This document shows, one piece after another, positions 21,957 through 33,330 of a stretch of DNA of 64,000 nucleotides. The position numbers and the translations under genes are program-made. Under the pieces are notes generated by a model that was not told where the DNA came from, searched no databases, and was given only the letters and a program-made list of their open reading frames with translations. Numbering within the stretch: position 1 is the first letter of the stretch; the number at the start of each line of letters is the position of its first letter. The stretch covers positions 4,745,001-4,809,000 of the forward strand of contig WPIO01000007.1 in NCBI GenBank assembly GCA_009760855.2. The letters are read 5' to 3'. Origin of the DNA: Cristatella mucedo. Taxonomy: Eukaryota > Bryozoa > Phylactolaemata > Cristatellidae.

Positions 21957-22993
21957 GAATAATAATGCATTCGTGTTGTGCAATCAGAAAATTAAATTTC
22001 TTTCTCGGCACTTTACACATGAGTTAAAGGAAGCATAAAAATATGGTGGGTGGTAGCATACACAGTGTCAGCTCGTATAAGCACACTGAGGGCAATGCAC
22101 GAGGACCGAGCGAATGCTGTGGGGAGCAGGTGCGTTTTTGTAGCTTCTTCATAAATGCCCTCTAGTCAGGGAATATATTCAAGTCAGTCGGGAGTGAGTT
22201 CCAGGCTTTGGAAGCCTGTGAGCTAGAGGCGTGTTTTCAAAAGATCAGAGGTTGGTTCAAGGCACAGCTAAACGACTTGAGTAAGAAGATCGAGCGGTGT
22301 GATGCCTATGCTGATTGGAGAATAGTCGCAATAGGTAGGCTGGAGCAAGAGAATGGGGAAACCTTGCAGTGAGTGACAGAACCTTTAATTCGATGAGCTA
22401 TTTGATTGAAAGCCAGTGCAGGTCGGCAAGATTCGATGTAATGTGGCAGCTGTGACGCTCACGAATGACAAGTCTGGCTGCAGAATTTTGCAGCGACTGT
22501 GGCAATCTCTTATGGCACAGGCCGAACAAAGCAAGTAGCGTGACAGAAATCGATACACATGTCACAAAAGCGTAGACCAACTCGGATATGGTATCCCTGA
22601 CTAAGCAGGTTTTTGCAGTGTTGCTTAGCTGGAAGTAGGGAGCCTTGCTGTGGAGCCGATGTGGTCATCTAGTGTGACTTAGGAACGTGACACCCAGATT
22701 CCGTGCAGATGCTACAATGCATTTACTGGACACCCCAGGGCTCGGAGCTGTGTCTGCCTCTTTACGCAACATTTTCTCTTCCTCCTGCCGATGGATCCCA
22801 TTTTTTGGGGTAGGTTTTTGAGTCACACCAGCTTTGCCCATAACTAGTAAGTTATTTTATCGTCATTCAATTTGAGAAAGTTTGCTGCTATCCTAGTGCA
22901 AGTCTCAGCAATAAATGCAGGACGTAAGTTGAAATAGTTTGACGCGGTGGAAGGCTGGAAGATCAAAGTATAGGTTGAGCTGTGAGTCATTAC
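21957..22993 (-). mobile_element. LINE-A copy (diverged), 3' half
   Basis: The plus-strand left end AGAATAATAATGCATT is the tail. The minus strand then encodes the 3' untranslated region and RT C-terminal remnants: AFVTCVSISVTLLALFGLCH and LPQSLQNSAARLVIRERHSC, then HITSNLADLHWLSIK. Further upstream (22840-22990) it matches the 63840-64000 region of another copy. The copy is interrupted at 22994 by SINE-A and appears to continue to 23480. Confidence 0.7.
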
Positions 22994-23127
22994 GAGCTGG
23001 TTTGGCTCAGTGGTTAAGGTGTTCTTCCAGACCAAGGTTATGGCCAAGGTCGTGGGCTCGAGCCCCGTTGCATATGTGAAGCACCTAAATAGGATCAAGT
23101 TCTCTTAGGGCCAAACAAAGGAATCAT
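22994..23127 (+). mobile_element. SINE-A copy inserted into LINE-A
   Basis: tRNA-like head with an exact A box TGGCTCAGTGG (23003-23013) and a B box GGCTCGAGCCC (one mismatch to GGTTCRANYCC) near 23055. It is followed by CATATGTGAAGCACCTAAAT, a weakened AGGATCAAGTTCTCTTAGGG block, and AAGGAATCATATT. These boxes are internal RNA polymerase III promoter elements (family knowledge). The 3' part resembles the LINE-A tail. It lies inside, and antisense to, a diverged LINE-A copy. Confidence 0.85.
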
Positions 23128-23480
23128 ATTTTAATGAAATATATGTCTGCACGGAAATGAAAGCCTAGATGCTTGGCGATTGCATCGGCAGGAGGAAGGG
23201 AAAGCTCTGGAAACTCAGGAGTTTCCCACTGTGATAGAAACTGAACCGATTCCAGAGATGCCTAGGTAAGATTAAAGGTGCCCGAGAAGGAATTAAAGAT
23301 CAATAGTATCACACACTGGCAAAAGATCAAGCAAAACAAGCAGATAAGCTTTATTTCAGTCTGGATTCGTGAGAAGGTCATTAACCATTCAAAGCAATGT
23401 TAACTCTATCGAGTGATCAGTTTTAAAAACTGACTGGAACTTGCTAATTTACTAGTTACTACTATAACTGTGAACGTACA
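23128..23480 (-). mobile_element. LINE-A copy, 5' part beyond the SINE-A insertion
   Basis: GTGCCCGAGAAGGAATTAAA followed by GATCAATAGTATCACA at about 23278 matches GTGCTCAAGAAGGAATGTGT then GATCAATATTATCAAA at 17261. It continues collinearly with LINE-A RT sequence read on the minus strand (a broken version of the FDTIDHTFLLERL and LLGN.DL blocks). It is heavily decayed. Confidence 0.6.
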
Positions 23481-24364
23481 ACTTTCAAGCATGCAAGTGC
23501 TAACGGCAAGCCTTTATTTGCCGAGTACGGAGGTAACTGACTGCCCTGACCCTTAGTTTTCAGACTTATCAAATGTCACAATTCCACAAAGTGATATCGA
23601 CCATAAAGCCTGTTTGACGGCGAGTTTTATGTAGTTCACACTTTGACCAAGGAGCCTTCGGTGGTACTACAGTAGCCAAAAACGTCCTCTCACACTACAA
23701 AGAAGAAGTGAGGCATAGTGCTGAGTCCTTCTGCAAACAAGGTAATGCAAGCAGTATGTGAGTAGCAGCATTGGCTGGATAGAAAGAGCCAGAGTCTGTT
23801 TGAGGACAGAAAATATCGCGGCTCCATAATGATTTTTTGGAAGCCTTTCCTTTTTCTGGAATCCGAGGAGGAAATGCTGCTGTCGTCGACACTATTCCAG
23901 AGAATCTGCTGTTAATTTTTGGCCTTAGCCAACATGATGGCATGAAGAAGCTGAAACATGCAGCAGTTCTACTAAGTGTGAAGGAGCTAGCCATGGCTTG
24001 CTTTGCATGTTATAGCCATTTTCTTGTTTTGGTTTAATTAACCCGTAACTACCTCCGCTCCTTTAGCAGAGATGTGTGTGACTAACTTCTTGGATTTCAT
24101 GCCCTCGTGCAGTAGATTACAGCATTTTCGGCATACTGCCAAAGCTGAGCTATAGTTCTAGCCTCGAGACAACTTGGTCGACCATAATGATCTTCAGTAA
24201 AATATTGAGGCAAGTAGACTCAAATCTATCCGGAAATCAACCGTGATGATCAGCGGTTGACACGGTCTGTGTGTGAAAGCTTTGTAACATCGGGTAGTCT
24301 TCAGACAGGACGACAAATGCAGACCACTAGCCGGTGATTGGTCGTGTTACACTACTGGGAGAAC
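23481..24364. other. Unassigned sequence
   Basis: Minus frame of 99 codons (23695-23994) with no recognised domain. No repeat family identified. Confidence 0.45.
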
Positions 24365-24624
24365 CAGTGGGAGAGCCAAAATTTTCATCTAGGGGGCAAG
24401 ATCGGCAAAATTTTTAAGCAGGCAGGGTTATACCCATAATGAATAAAAAATTAAAGCAATAAGTTACAGTGTTTATTCAATACCAAGTCAGTGGTGGCTC
24501 ATTGAGTATGATAAAGACATAATTTCGTCGTTGGTGACTGTCTGGAAAGCAGGTTCAGCTTGGGAATAGAGGTGGCCTAAGTCACTGCCCCACTGTAGGA
24601 GCAAATGCCCTGGCTCCGCCACTG
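24365..24624. mobile_element. hAT-like MITE, copy 2
   Basis: Begins CAGTGGGAGAGCCA and ends TGGCTCCGCCACTG, giving 14-bp inverted ends with two mismatches. Internal blocks ATTTTCATCTAGGGGGCAAG, AATTTCGTCG and GCAAATGCCCTGGCTCC are shared with copies 1 and 3. No open frame of note. An 8-bp target duplication is not clear at this copy. Confidence 0.75.
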
Positions 24625-24689
24625 GGTGGCAGTTGTCATTAGAAGCACAAAGTCAATGATGTTAACGATACATTAAGGATTTTCTGTCA

Positions 24690-25422
24690 GAAGGCTTCCC
24701 GTATCAATTTTATTCAATTCCAAGAAGTTGTAACTCACTGCTTGCTGATCTACCGGCCTACGCAATCAGGCACTTATGGCTGGTGCAAAACTCTGCGGCT
24801 AGGCTTGTCGATCGTGAGCGGCACAGTTGTCACAGCACACCACTTCCAGCTGAGCTGCACTGGTTCCCAGTCAAGCAACGAATCAACTTCAAAGCTTTTT
24901 CACTCACTTTTAGGTTCCTTGATTCTTTGGCTCCACATACCTATCAGATCTAGTCCCCCAACAAGCTAAGCATCGCTTTTCGGAGTCTAATCGTTTATGT
25001 ATATCTCCTACGAACCTCAAATCCTTTGGAGACCGTGCTAATAGTTTGTGTGCTGCCAAAGCCTGGAATTCACTTCCGACTGGCATCACGACATCCCCCG
25101 ACTCGAGGAGATTTAAAAAGAAACTAAAAATGCATCTATTTCTAGCATTTATCACATCTTAACCTTCAGTGGGTCTATGTGATTTGTCATTTGTGCGCTA
25201 ATGGGTGCTGACACTATGCATGCTGCCAGTAACCACATTTCTTTGCATGCTGACCCTGTAAATGCCACCTCTAACCATGTTATGCTTGTTGTTTGTTGAG
25301 CATGCTGCTGCTAACCATTCGATCATGCTTCCATTACAGCAAATGAAAAGTGCCTCGAAAGAGGTCGAGTTCTCTGAGGGTACTATAACAAATGTATTAT
25401 TATTATTATTATTATTATTATA
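24690..25422 (+). mobile_element. LINE-A copy, RT C-terminus and 3' end
   Basis: The plus strand encodes CNSLLADLPAYAIRHL, LVQNSAARLVDRERHSC, LHWFPVKQRINFKAF and SLTFRFLDSLAP, then, after stops, remnants of the SNPLETV / KAWNSLP block. The 3' untranslated region follows, with GTGCTGACACTATGCATG and GCATGCTGACCCTGTAAATG. It ends AAAGTGCCTCGAAAGAGGTC, GAGTTCTCTGAGGGTACTAT and a (TTA)n run (about 25396-25422). 5'-truncated near 24690. Confidence 0.85.
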
Positions 25423-27077
25423 AGATGGTCGACACCCAGGACCTAATTTCTGTAAGGCAGGCATTCAGATTACCATTCACAACATCTAATTCGAAGAGTT
25501 GAACTGTGAGTACAGCCTGAGTGATCCTCTTGAAGGTTACTATATCGATGGAGTTCAGCAACGGATCTCCCTAGATCAAGACCAGACCACAGCGTGCTAT
25601 GTGAGCTAGTTGGGTAACAACCAGTCAGTTGACCGCAAGGGACTAGGCCACTGAGGGCAAAAGCCACTTGGTTCACCTATGTCATCGCCAGAAATGTTGG
25701 TTCGAGCACCTGCAGCAGCAGCAGCAGAAGCAGCAGAATCAGCAGCAAAATCAGCAGCACTATATAGCTGGCCAGTCGGGACTGGGCTGCTGGACTTACC
25801 AAGATCGCTCGCTGCAGTAAAGTAAACTGGCTGCCGTTGAATTGGCTGAAGGGGAAGATAATACAAAACCAGCTCGTGAGCCCGGCAAGCTACTGTGCGA
25901 AGAAAATCCCTCGCATGCAAAGCGATGCCAAATGAGGTACACTCGAGAGTGACATCTCCGAGGTACCTGGTCGTGCTTGGCAAAGATTAGGCTGCAGTTG
26001 AAATGGAAGTGTACAAACCCCATCACCACCTCCTCGACAAGGAGGCTTGCTGCTCTACCGAAAAAGTGGCACCTCTAGTCACTAGCCCAAAAGGAGCCAG
26101 TGCTGATGGGCTCGCTTTTGGCTGCTAAGTAGTCTGCTAAAGAGTACACGAGTCGGCTGAAAGCTGAAGGGGTGCGGCTGAATGATGCCAGAATCAGCGG
26201 TCCACACGTTCTCTTGCGAGAGAGCGTAGCAGAGGTTTCTTCTTGGGATTTACTCGGGTAAGCGCCTCCTCCCACGCAGGTAGGTCCTCGAGCCTAGCGC
26301 CAGCCACGATGCCAGCAGTATCTGATTTCCAATAGCTGAGAAGGCCACTTCGTGATGGTGAACTGATTGCCGAGCTCCTCGGCTGGCTCTCCACACCCAT
26401 GTGCGGCTGACAAGCCAATCAATAGTGTGGCTGCCAGCTGCATCCAGGTACCCTTGCTTCTTTTCCTTGCCGATGTGGCTTAGATCATGTATCAGTAGAG
26501 GCTGCAGCCTTCGGCTTGTGCTCGATCGATCCAACAGTCACAGGCAAAGCAAAAACAAGCAAAAGCAGCTGCTGCACTACCTTCTGAAGCTTCTCTATCG
26601 CTTAGCAACATAGCTGGCGACATGCTCAGTCCACCTCGAGTCCACTGATGGTTGTTTATGACTTCGGACCACAAGTTCGAACAAGGTTCTAATGTCTTGA
26701 GTGGCAAAGTTTTTATTAAACATCTTTCACGCATCGAAGTAACGTAGTTGTTCTAGTGTGGCTTTAATCATTCACTAGCAAGGGCAGCAGCTTGCTGGCC
26801 ATTCCACCCCTTGTGTCTGTGACCTTTTTAAAATTTACCCTTCACTCGAAGTATTGCTATGCATCTCAGCTTAAAGCCTTAAAAATTATTGGCAGCATCT
26901 GGGACCTAATATCGGCAAGACAAGTGAGGCAACTGGTAAATACATCAATAATTCCTAGCATTTAATCGAAAAGTGCCATCGGTATGGTAGAGACATCATC
27001 AGTGTCACCGGCCAGCTTTAAGTGCGCTGCAGAAGTTGCCGCACACATGCAGAGATGCAGCCTGCAAAGAGCAGCAT
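25423..27077. other. Unassigned sequence with imperfect CAG repeats
   Basis: Imperfect CAGCAG/AGAAGC triplets at 25711-25762. Minus frame of 125 codons (25606-25983) whose Ala-rich end is the triplet repeat. Its N-terminal half has ordinary composition but no domain that I recognise. Confidence 0.45.
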
Positions 27078-27150
27078 GTATAAAGTGCCTAGAAAAAGAC
27101 TAGGTTCTCTGAGGGTGCTATAGAAATTGTCTTATTATTATTATTACATT
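27078..27150 (+). mobile_element. LINE-A 3' tail fragment
   Basis: TAAAGTGCCTAGAAAAAGAC, then TAGGTTCTCTGAGGGTGCTA, then TTATTATTATTA. Only the terminal 70 bases are present. Confidence 0.75.
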
Positions 27151-27559
27151 ATATTAGTAGCTTGCAACCGTAAAAAGTTATGGAGAACTCCTTGTTTACT
27201 TTCGAAGGATGGCCTGAGTGTTATCCACCGACCCAGCTCGTGAGCCTGCCCACTTACAGCCAAGCTTAGAGTTCTTAGTTAATGAAGCAAAATCTTCACA
27301 GGAAGGAAAAGTACAAAACAATTTAAAGAAATAATCTTAATAATTTTCTTATCAAAATATCATAACAATGAAATTTATCTGTCAACACTGGTAGGGAATC
27401 AGCAATAAAATGCGCATACGGAGCGCTGACCATCTTAAAGTTTATATTGCTGGTATGGTAATCTCCCCATAGAGATTCGTGGGTAGATTCTATTCATGAC
27501 TGTCCATTGATTGCCAATGCAGGCGAAGCATGACTTCAGGTCGATTGAGCAGCTTGGGT
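27151..27559. other. Unassigned AT-rich sequence
   Basis: Nothing recognised. Confidence 0.5.
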
Positions 27560-27720
27560 AGCTTTCCAGTAGGCCAACTCAACTGGTCCATACGGGATGC
27601 ACCGGAAGCTCTCAGGCATCCGCAAAGGGGGTCTTAGTGCAGTGAGCTCAAGTTACTGGAATGCCATGGCCAACCTTACAAAACCTTTTAAAGTTCATTT
27701 TCCCTAAGAAGTTTTAGCAT
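27560..27720 (+). repeat. Dispersed repeat D, copy 2
   Basis: Collinear with 11885-12066: AACTGGTCCATACGGGATGC, ACCGGAAGCTC, GGGGGTCTTAGTGCAG, GGAATGCCATGGCCAACC and AAGTTTTAGCATTT. It ends exactly where the LINE-A (TAA)n tail starts at 27721, so a LINE-A insertion may have cut it. Confidence 0.45.
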
Positions 27721-28112
27721 TTATAATAATAATAATAACAATACACTTGATACAGCACCCTCAGAGAACTTAATCTCTTTCTAGGGGCTTTACATTTGCT
27801 GCAAAGGGAAATGCAATTGAAAAGTAAAATCATGCTTGAAAAACAAACAAAATGAATAACATGGTTAGGGGTGACATGCACAGGGTCAGCATGCGAATGT
27901 GGTTAGTGGCAGCATGCACAGTGTCAGCACGCATAAGCACATCAAGGACGAATCACAGGGACCCACTAAATGCTGTCCTAAATAGGTGTGTTTTTAAGTT
28001 CCTTTTAAATGTGGTCAGGTCAGGGGATGTTCTGACGCAGGTCGGGAGGGAGTTCCAGGCTTTGGGAGCATACGAACTAAATGCATGGTCTCCAAAGGAT
28101 CTAAGGTTCATT
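27721..28112 (-). mobile_element. LINE-A 3' fragment
   Basis: (TAA)n-like left end, the conserved TCAGAGAACTTAATCTCTTT, then the 3' untranslated region and the last codons of RT (minus TFKRNLK-like and SRPDLTT-like remnants). Closely similar to 57761-58137 and 58888-59247. Truncated near 28112. Confidence 0.9.
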
Positions 28113-28149
28113 GTTCAATTTAAACTATGAGAGTGCCTGTTGGAGCTAC

Positions 28150-28280
28150 ATATGCATACTGCATACCGAAAGCCACCAAGGCTGTGAGTGTTCTATACAA
28201 AACTCTCCTGCGCAACACCTTTATAGTCTTTGTGGCTTCGTGAAGTTATAGGCGGAGGTACATTACATTACGTTACTTAT
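28150..28280 (+). mobile_element. LINE-B 3' end fragment
   Basis: CATACCGAAAGCCACCAAGG, GCTGTGAGTGTTCTATACAA, AACTCTCCTGCGCAACACC and GGCGGAGGTACATTACATTA match the 3' end of LINE-B at 49680-49812. The terminal ACATT/ACGTT repeats are the family's tail. Confidence 0.7.
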
Positions 28281-28352
28281 TAGCAACTTAAGTATAAGTA
28301 AGGTCTAATTAACTAGCAAACCTAGCTTTTTGTAAGGGCAAGATCGAACAGA

Positions 28353-29767
<1,415 letters not shown>

Positions 29768-29920
29768 ACTTGTAAGCCCTGCTAAGGTGCTCACTATTCA
29801 CGACCAAGGCTGTGTGTTCGAGTCCTGCAGTTGGCGATCCTTTATCGCCCTCTGAAAGTGGTAGTGACAGCCATCAAGGGTCTTATGCCACTATGCAAAT
29901 GAGGCTGTTTAAACAGCCAC
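29768..29920 (+). mobile_element. SINE-B copy
   Basis: A worn A-box region TAAGCCCTGCTAAGGTGCTC, then TTCACGACCAAGGCTGTGTG and B box TGTTCGAGTCC. It continues TGCAGTTGGCGATCCTTTAT, CGCCCTCTGAAAGTGG, GACAGCCATCAAGGGTCTTA and CTATGCAAATGAGGCTGTTT. This is the clearest plus-strand copy of the family and the reference for the other four. The tail differs from that of SINE-A. Confidence 0.6.
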
Positions 29921-30617
29921 GACCTTTTGACCTGCTGCTCTTACTGGCCCTGGCGGAATTGGAATTTGAAATATCCTCTTCAAACTAACCAAAAGCATGC
30001 CTGAGGTACCACGAGCTTCCCAATCGATGCAGCTGCAGCAGGCAGTTCATCTGCTCACCAGCCTAGAAATAGGCTAGCTCTGGCTAGCCAATGCCCTGCT
30101 GCCTGATTGGTAACTTCATAGCGCTTTCTAATATTTCAGTCCGCAATGTTGGGTTGTGGGGGCAAATTTGAAGGGATGTTTATGCCGATTGAAGCTTTCT
30201 CAAAGTCTGCTGGGTAAGGGCTTCAATAACGACAACATTGCTGCTCATACCAGAGTTAAGCTTTCTACCTAATATGAGGCGATTAAAAACCTGTAGCATT
30301 GATTTAATAACCAGAAAGTGGTTCACTATAAGTTTGACTTGACAAGTGTGTTTTAGGGTGTGTTTAAGAAATTTACACTGACAAACATTTATGAGTACTT
30401 TGATTTAATTGCTTCAGGTTTTACCAGTCAGTGCAACACCTGCATAATCTTTTTGTCTTCAGCTGCTAATATATTTGCATTTACTTTTCTGAAGCTGGAG
30501 CTATATAAATGAGGCTGTTGAATTAATTTACCTTCACTTTTTATATTCGGTTGACTCTAGATTGTAGAATTTAACACGCAAATAATTGAATGCATCAATT
30601 TCACATCCTTAGTTAAA
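29921..30617. other. Unassigned sequence with a SINE-B-like tail
   Basis: GAGCTATATAAATGAGGCTG at about 30492 followed by TTGAATTAATT resembles the SINE-B tail, without a recognisable head. Confidence 0.4.
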
Positions 30618-30808
30618 CCCTAGAGAGAAAGAAAACGTGACAGACAGATAGACAAGCAACAGATAATCAGGCTTATGAGAGAGATAATAGAGATAGGCAT
30701 AGACAAACAGAGAGAGAGAGAGACAGAGGCATAGACAGATAGACGGAGAGAAAGAAAGAGAGACAGACAGAGACAGAGAGAGAAAGAGACAGAGACAGAG
30801 GCATAGAT

Positions 30809-30877
<69 letters not shown>

Positions 30878-31025
30878 GACAGAGAGAGACAGAGAGAGAC
30901 AGAGACAGAAACTGAGACAGATAGACAGACAGACAGAGACAGACAGATAGGCAGGCAGGCAGGCAGACAGACAGACAGACAGGCAGACAGACAGAGATAG
31001 CAAAATAGAGACAGAACAGGTAGCA
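30618..31025. repeat. GA/GACA-rich purine tract
   Basis: About 400 bases of GAGA, GACA and GAGACA units, with a (GA)n core at about 30816-30870 and (GACA)n/(GGCA)n at about 30920-30995. It sits directly next to a LINE-A (TAA)n tail. The 127-172-codon minus frames (Ser/Leu/Cys/Val) are repeat translations. Confidence 0.95.
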
Positions 31026-31031
31026 GACAGA

Positions 31032-31111
31032 CCAATAATAATAATAATAATGCACTTGATAAAAATGCCCTCAGAGAACTCAATCTCTTTCTAGGCGCTT
31101 TACATTTGCTG
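31032..31111 (-). mobile_element. LINE-A 3' tail fragment
   Basis: TAATAATAATAATGCACTTG followed by the GAGAACTCAATCTCTTTC and GGCGCTTTACATTTGCTG blocks. The element stops there and GA-rich sequence resumes. Only about 80 bases are present. Confidence 0.85.
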
Positions 31112-32879
31112 AAGACAGAGACACAGTGACGGATGGTTAGGCAGAAAGGCTGAAGCCAGTTCCGAGAAGGGAGGGAGAATCCAAAGAACACCTACGAGCA
31201 AGATTTCTCCTGAATAGCAAGAACCAGGCATTTGTTCGGCTCCCTGCCTAGCGGCAGCTGGCTGGAGGCACTCGATTGGACGCCTGAAAACTGCACATGT
31301 CTGCTACTTGCAGGAGTCTTCAGCCTGAGCATGAGCGGCAGGCTAATAGTCATAACGATCCCCTTGGCGACGTCTAAGAATTCCATTGGTCGTCATGCTG
31401 CTAATAGTAAGCTGAGAGAGTGCTCAGAAGCAAGCACCCAGGGTAGGGAAGTTAATTTCTACACTTACGATGCCTAATTGGTACCGGCTGGCTTGAAATG
31501 CTGTCCCTATGCTGCTTACCTCCAGCGGTTCGTTAGCTGAATTGTGCCCTCCAAGGGGCTGCATTGCACCAACAAGATCAGGCAGGCACTGAAGCCTGTC
31601 TATGCAAACAAGGCAGCCCTGAAAGCATAGCAAGGGTGGAGAGTCCCGCGTTGGATGACCAGCCGTGCAGCAGCTGCAGCAGCTGCAGCAGCAGCTGCTG
31701 CTGCTTCGAGTGCGCTCATATCAGCTGGGTGAGAGTGAAGGGCAGTCAGTGACTGGCCAAGTATTTCACACTCATTGCTCATCGATTCTCTTCTCTGAAT
31801 AATGCAAATGGAAACAGCAGATGCACATCGCGTGCTATACATGCTGGTTGCAATGATGGCAGCCGTGCACATGGCTGGATCTCGTTGCTATCTTGACGCT
31901 TTGATGCCAAAATCTTCAGGTGGCAAGGAGCAATTCAGAAAGCTGAGTACGACCGTAGGATTACAGGCTGCTCTCTGATTTATCTGTACACTAATCCTCA
32001 AACCAGTCAACCCAGCCATCGAAGTAGAAGTCAGTAGCAGCAGAATAAGCAAAAGTAGTAGCAGATGATCAGCAGCAGCAGGAAAGCAGCAGCAAAGAAA
32101 GTCACCAAAGCAAAGTCTACAACGTCAGTGCCGATGTCGGCACGGCAAAACTGTCAGCCACGTATGGGGTTAATGCCTGGCATTGGGGCCCAAGTTCATA
32201 GTTTTTTGCTGCCGAGATCGAGCAGAGGCAGCAATCATTTCTGCTTAACTAAATTACAACGATGGGGCCAGCACAATCTGGTTTAGGCAGTCATACTGGC
32301 CAGGTCTTGCTTGCCATTTTGCAGTGTGCCATCCTTGCCCAAATTTCTGTAATTACATGCAAAGCTTCAGGAGAGAGGGCTTTGTGCCAACCTAGAAGAA
32401 AAGGCTCCAGCTCATCCAGTACATTGAGTTTGGCACACGTCTGCTATCGGTGAATCTACGTGAAGACTCTTGCCCATCTCGTGAGTAAAAGGTTCTTATT
32501 TAGCACAGTGGCACTGCCATTTACTGACGGCATCCCAGACGATATGTTAGATGCCGTGCCTGGAGAAATGTTAGAACTTGTAGGCAAAATGCACCAGGCG
32601 TAGCCCGTCTTCAGCAGGCCGCTGCCCCTCTCCTTCCTGTCTCTGCCTACTCTCTTCCTTTCTCGTGCGGTTTACTATGCGAATCGGCATTTAATTGAAA
32701 ATTTTTGCAGACTGATATAGCTGCTAGCATTTATCAGTTAATCCTACAATTGTAAAGCATATGCTCAGACATGCACGCCGAGCTAGCATTGAGCCGAAGA
32801 ATTGCATCCAGCACATAGAGCTAGACTAGGCAAATTTATATTGCTTTTGCACACACACAATTTTCATTTCGTTCTGTTC
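31112..32879. other. Unassigned sequence with CAG/CTG palindromic repeat
   Basis: CAGCAGCTGCAG units at 31664-31706 are self-complementary. A further CAG-rich patch lies at about 32036-32096. No gene recognised. Confidence 0.5.
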
Positions 32880-33330
32880 TTTTTGTTCTCCAGTGAGAGT
32901 AACACTCATAGCAAGCTCACTGCTCACTGGCCTACCAGCATGTGCGATCAGGCGATTGCAGCTGGTGCAAAACTCTGCAGCTAGGCTTGTCTGTCGTGAG
33001 CGTCGCAGCTGCCACATTACACCACTTCTCGCCGACCTGCACTGGCTACCAGTCAAGCAACGGATTGACTTCAAGGTTTTGTCGCTCACTTTTAGGTCCC
33101 AGCATTCTCTTTCTCCGGCCTACTAATGTGAAATACTTCTTCACCAGGCTTTACATCGGACTACCCTCTCTTCTGACTCAATTCGTTTGATGGTGCCAAT
33201 AACAAATCTCAAATCCTGTGGAGACCACGCCTTCAGTTAGCATTGTCTTAAAAATCCTAGACCTCACTACCAACTCACATCACATCTCCTGACTTGGTGG
33301 TATTTAAAAATTGTGGGCTGAAATTGTGCT
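32880..33330 (+). mobile_element. LINE-A RT C-terminal fragment
   Basis: Encodes SSLLTGLPACAIRRLQLVQN, SAARLVCRERRSCHITP and LLADLHWLPVKQRIDFKVLS. After breaks, remnants of the SNPVETT and DLVVFKN region follow. The first stretch is nearly identical in protein to 58010-58468 minus. No 3' untranslated region is attached and both ends are truncated. Confidence 0.85.
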
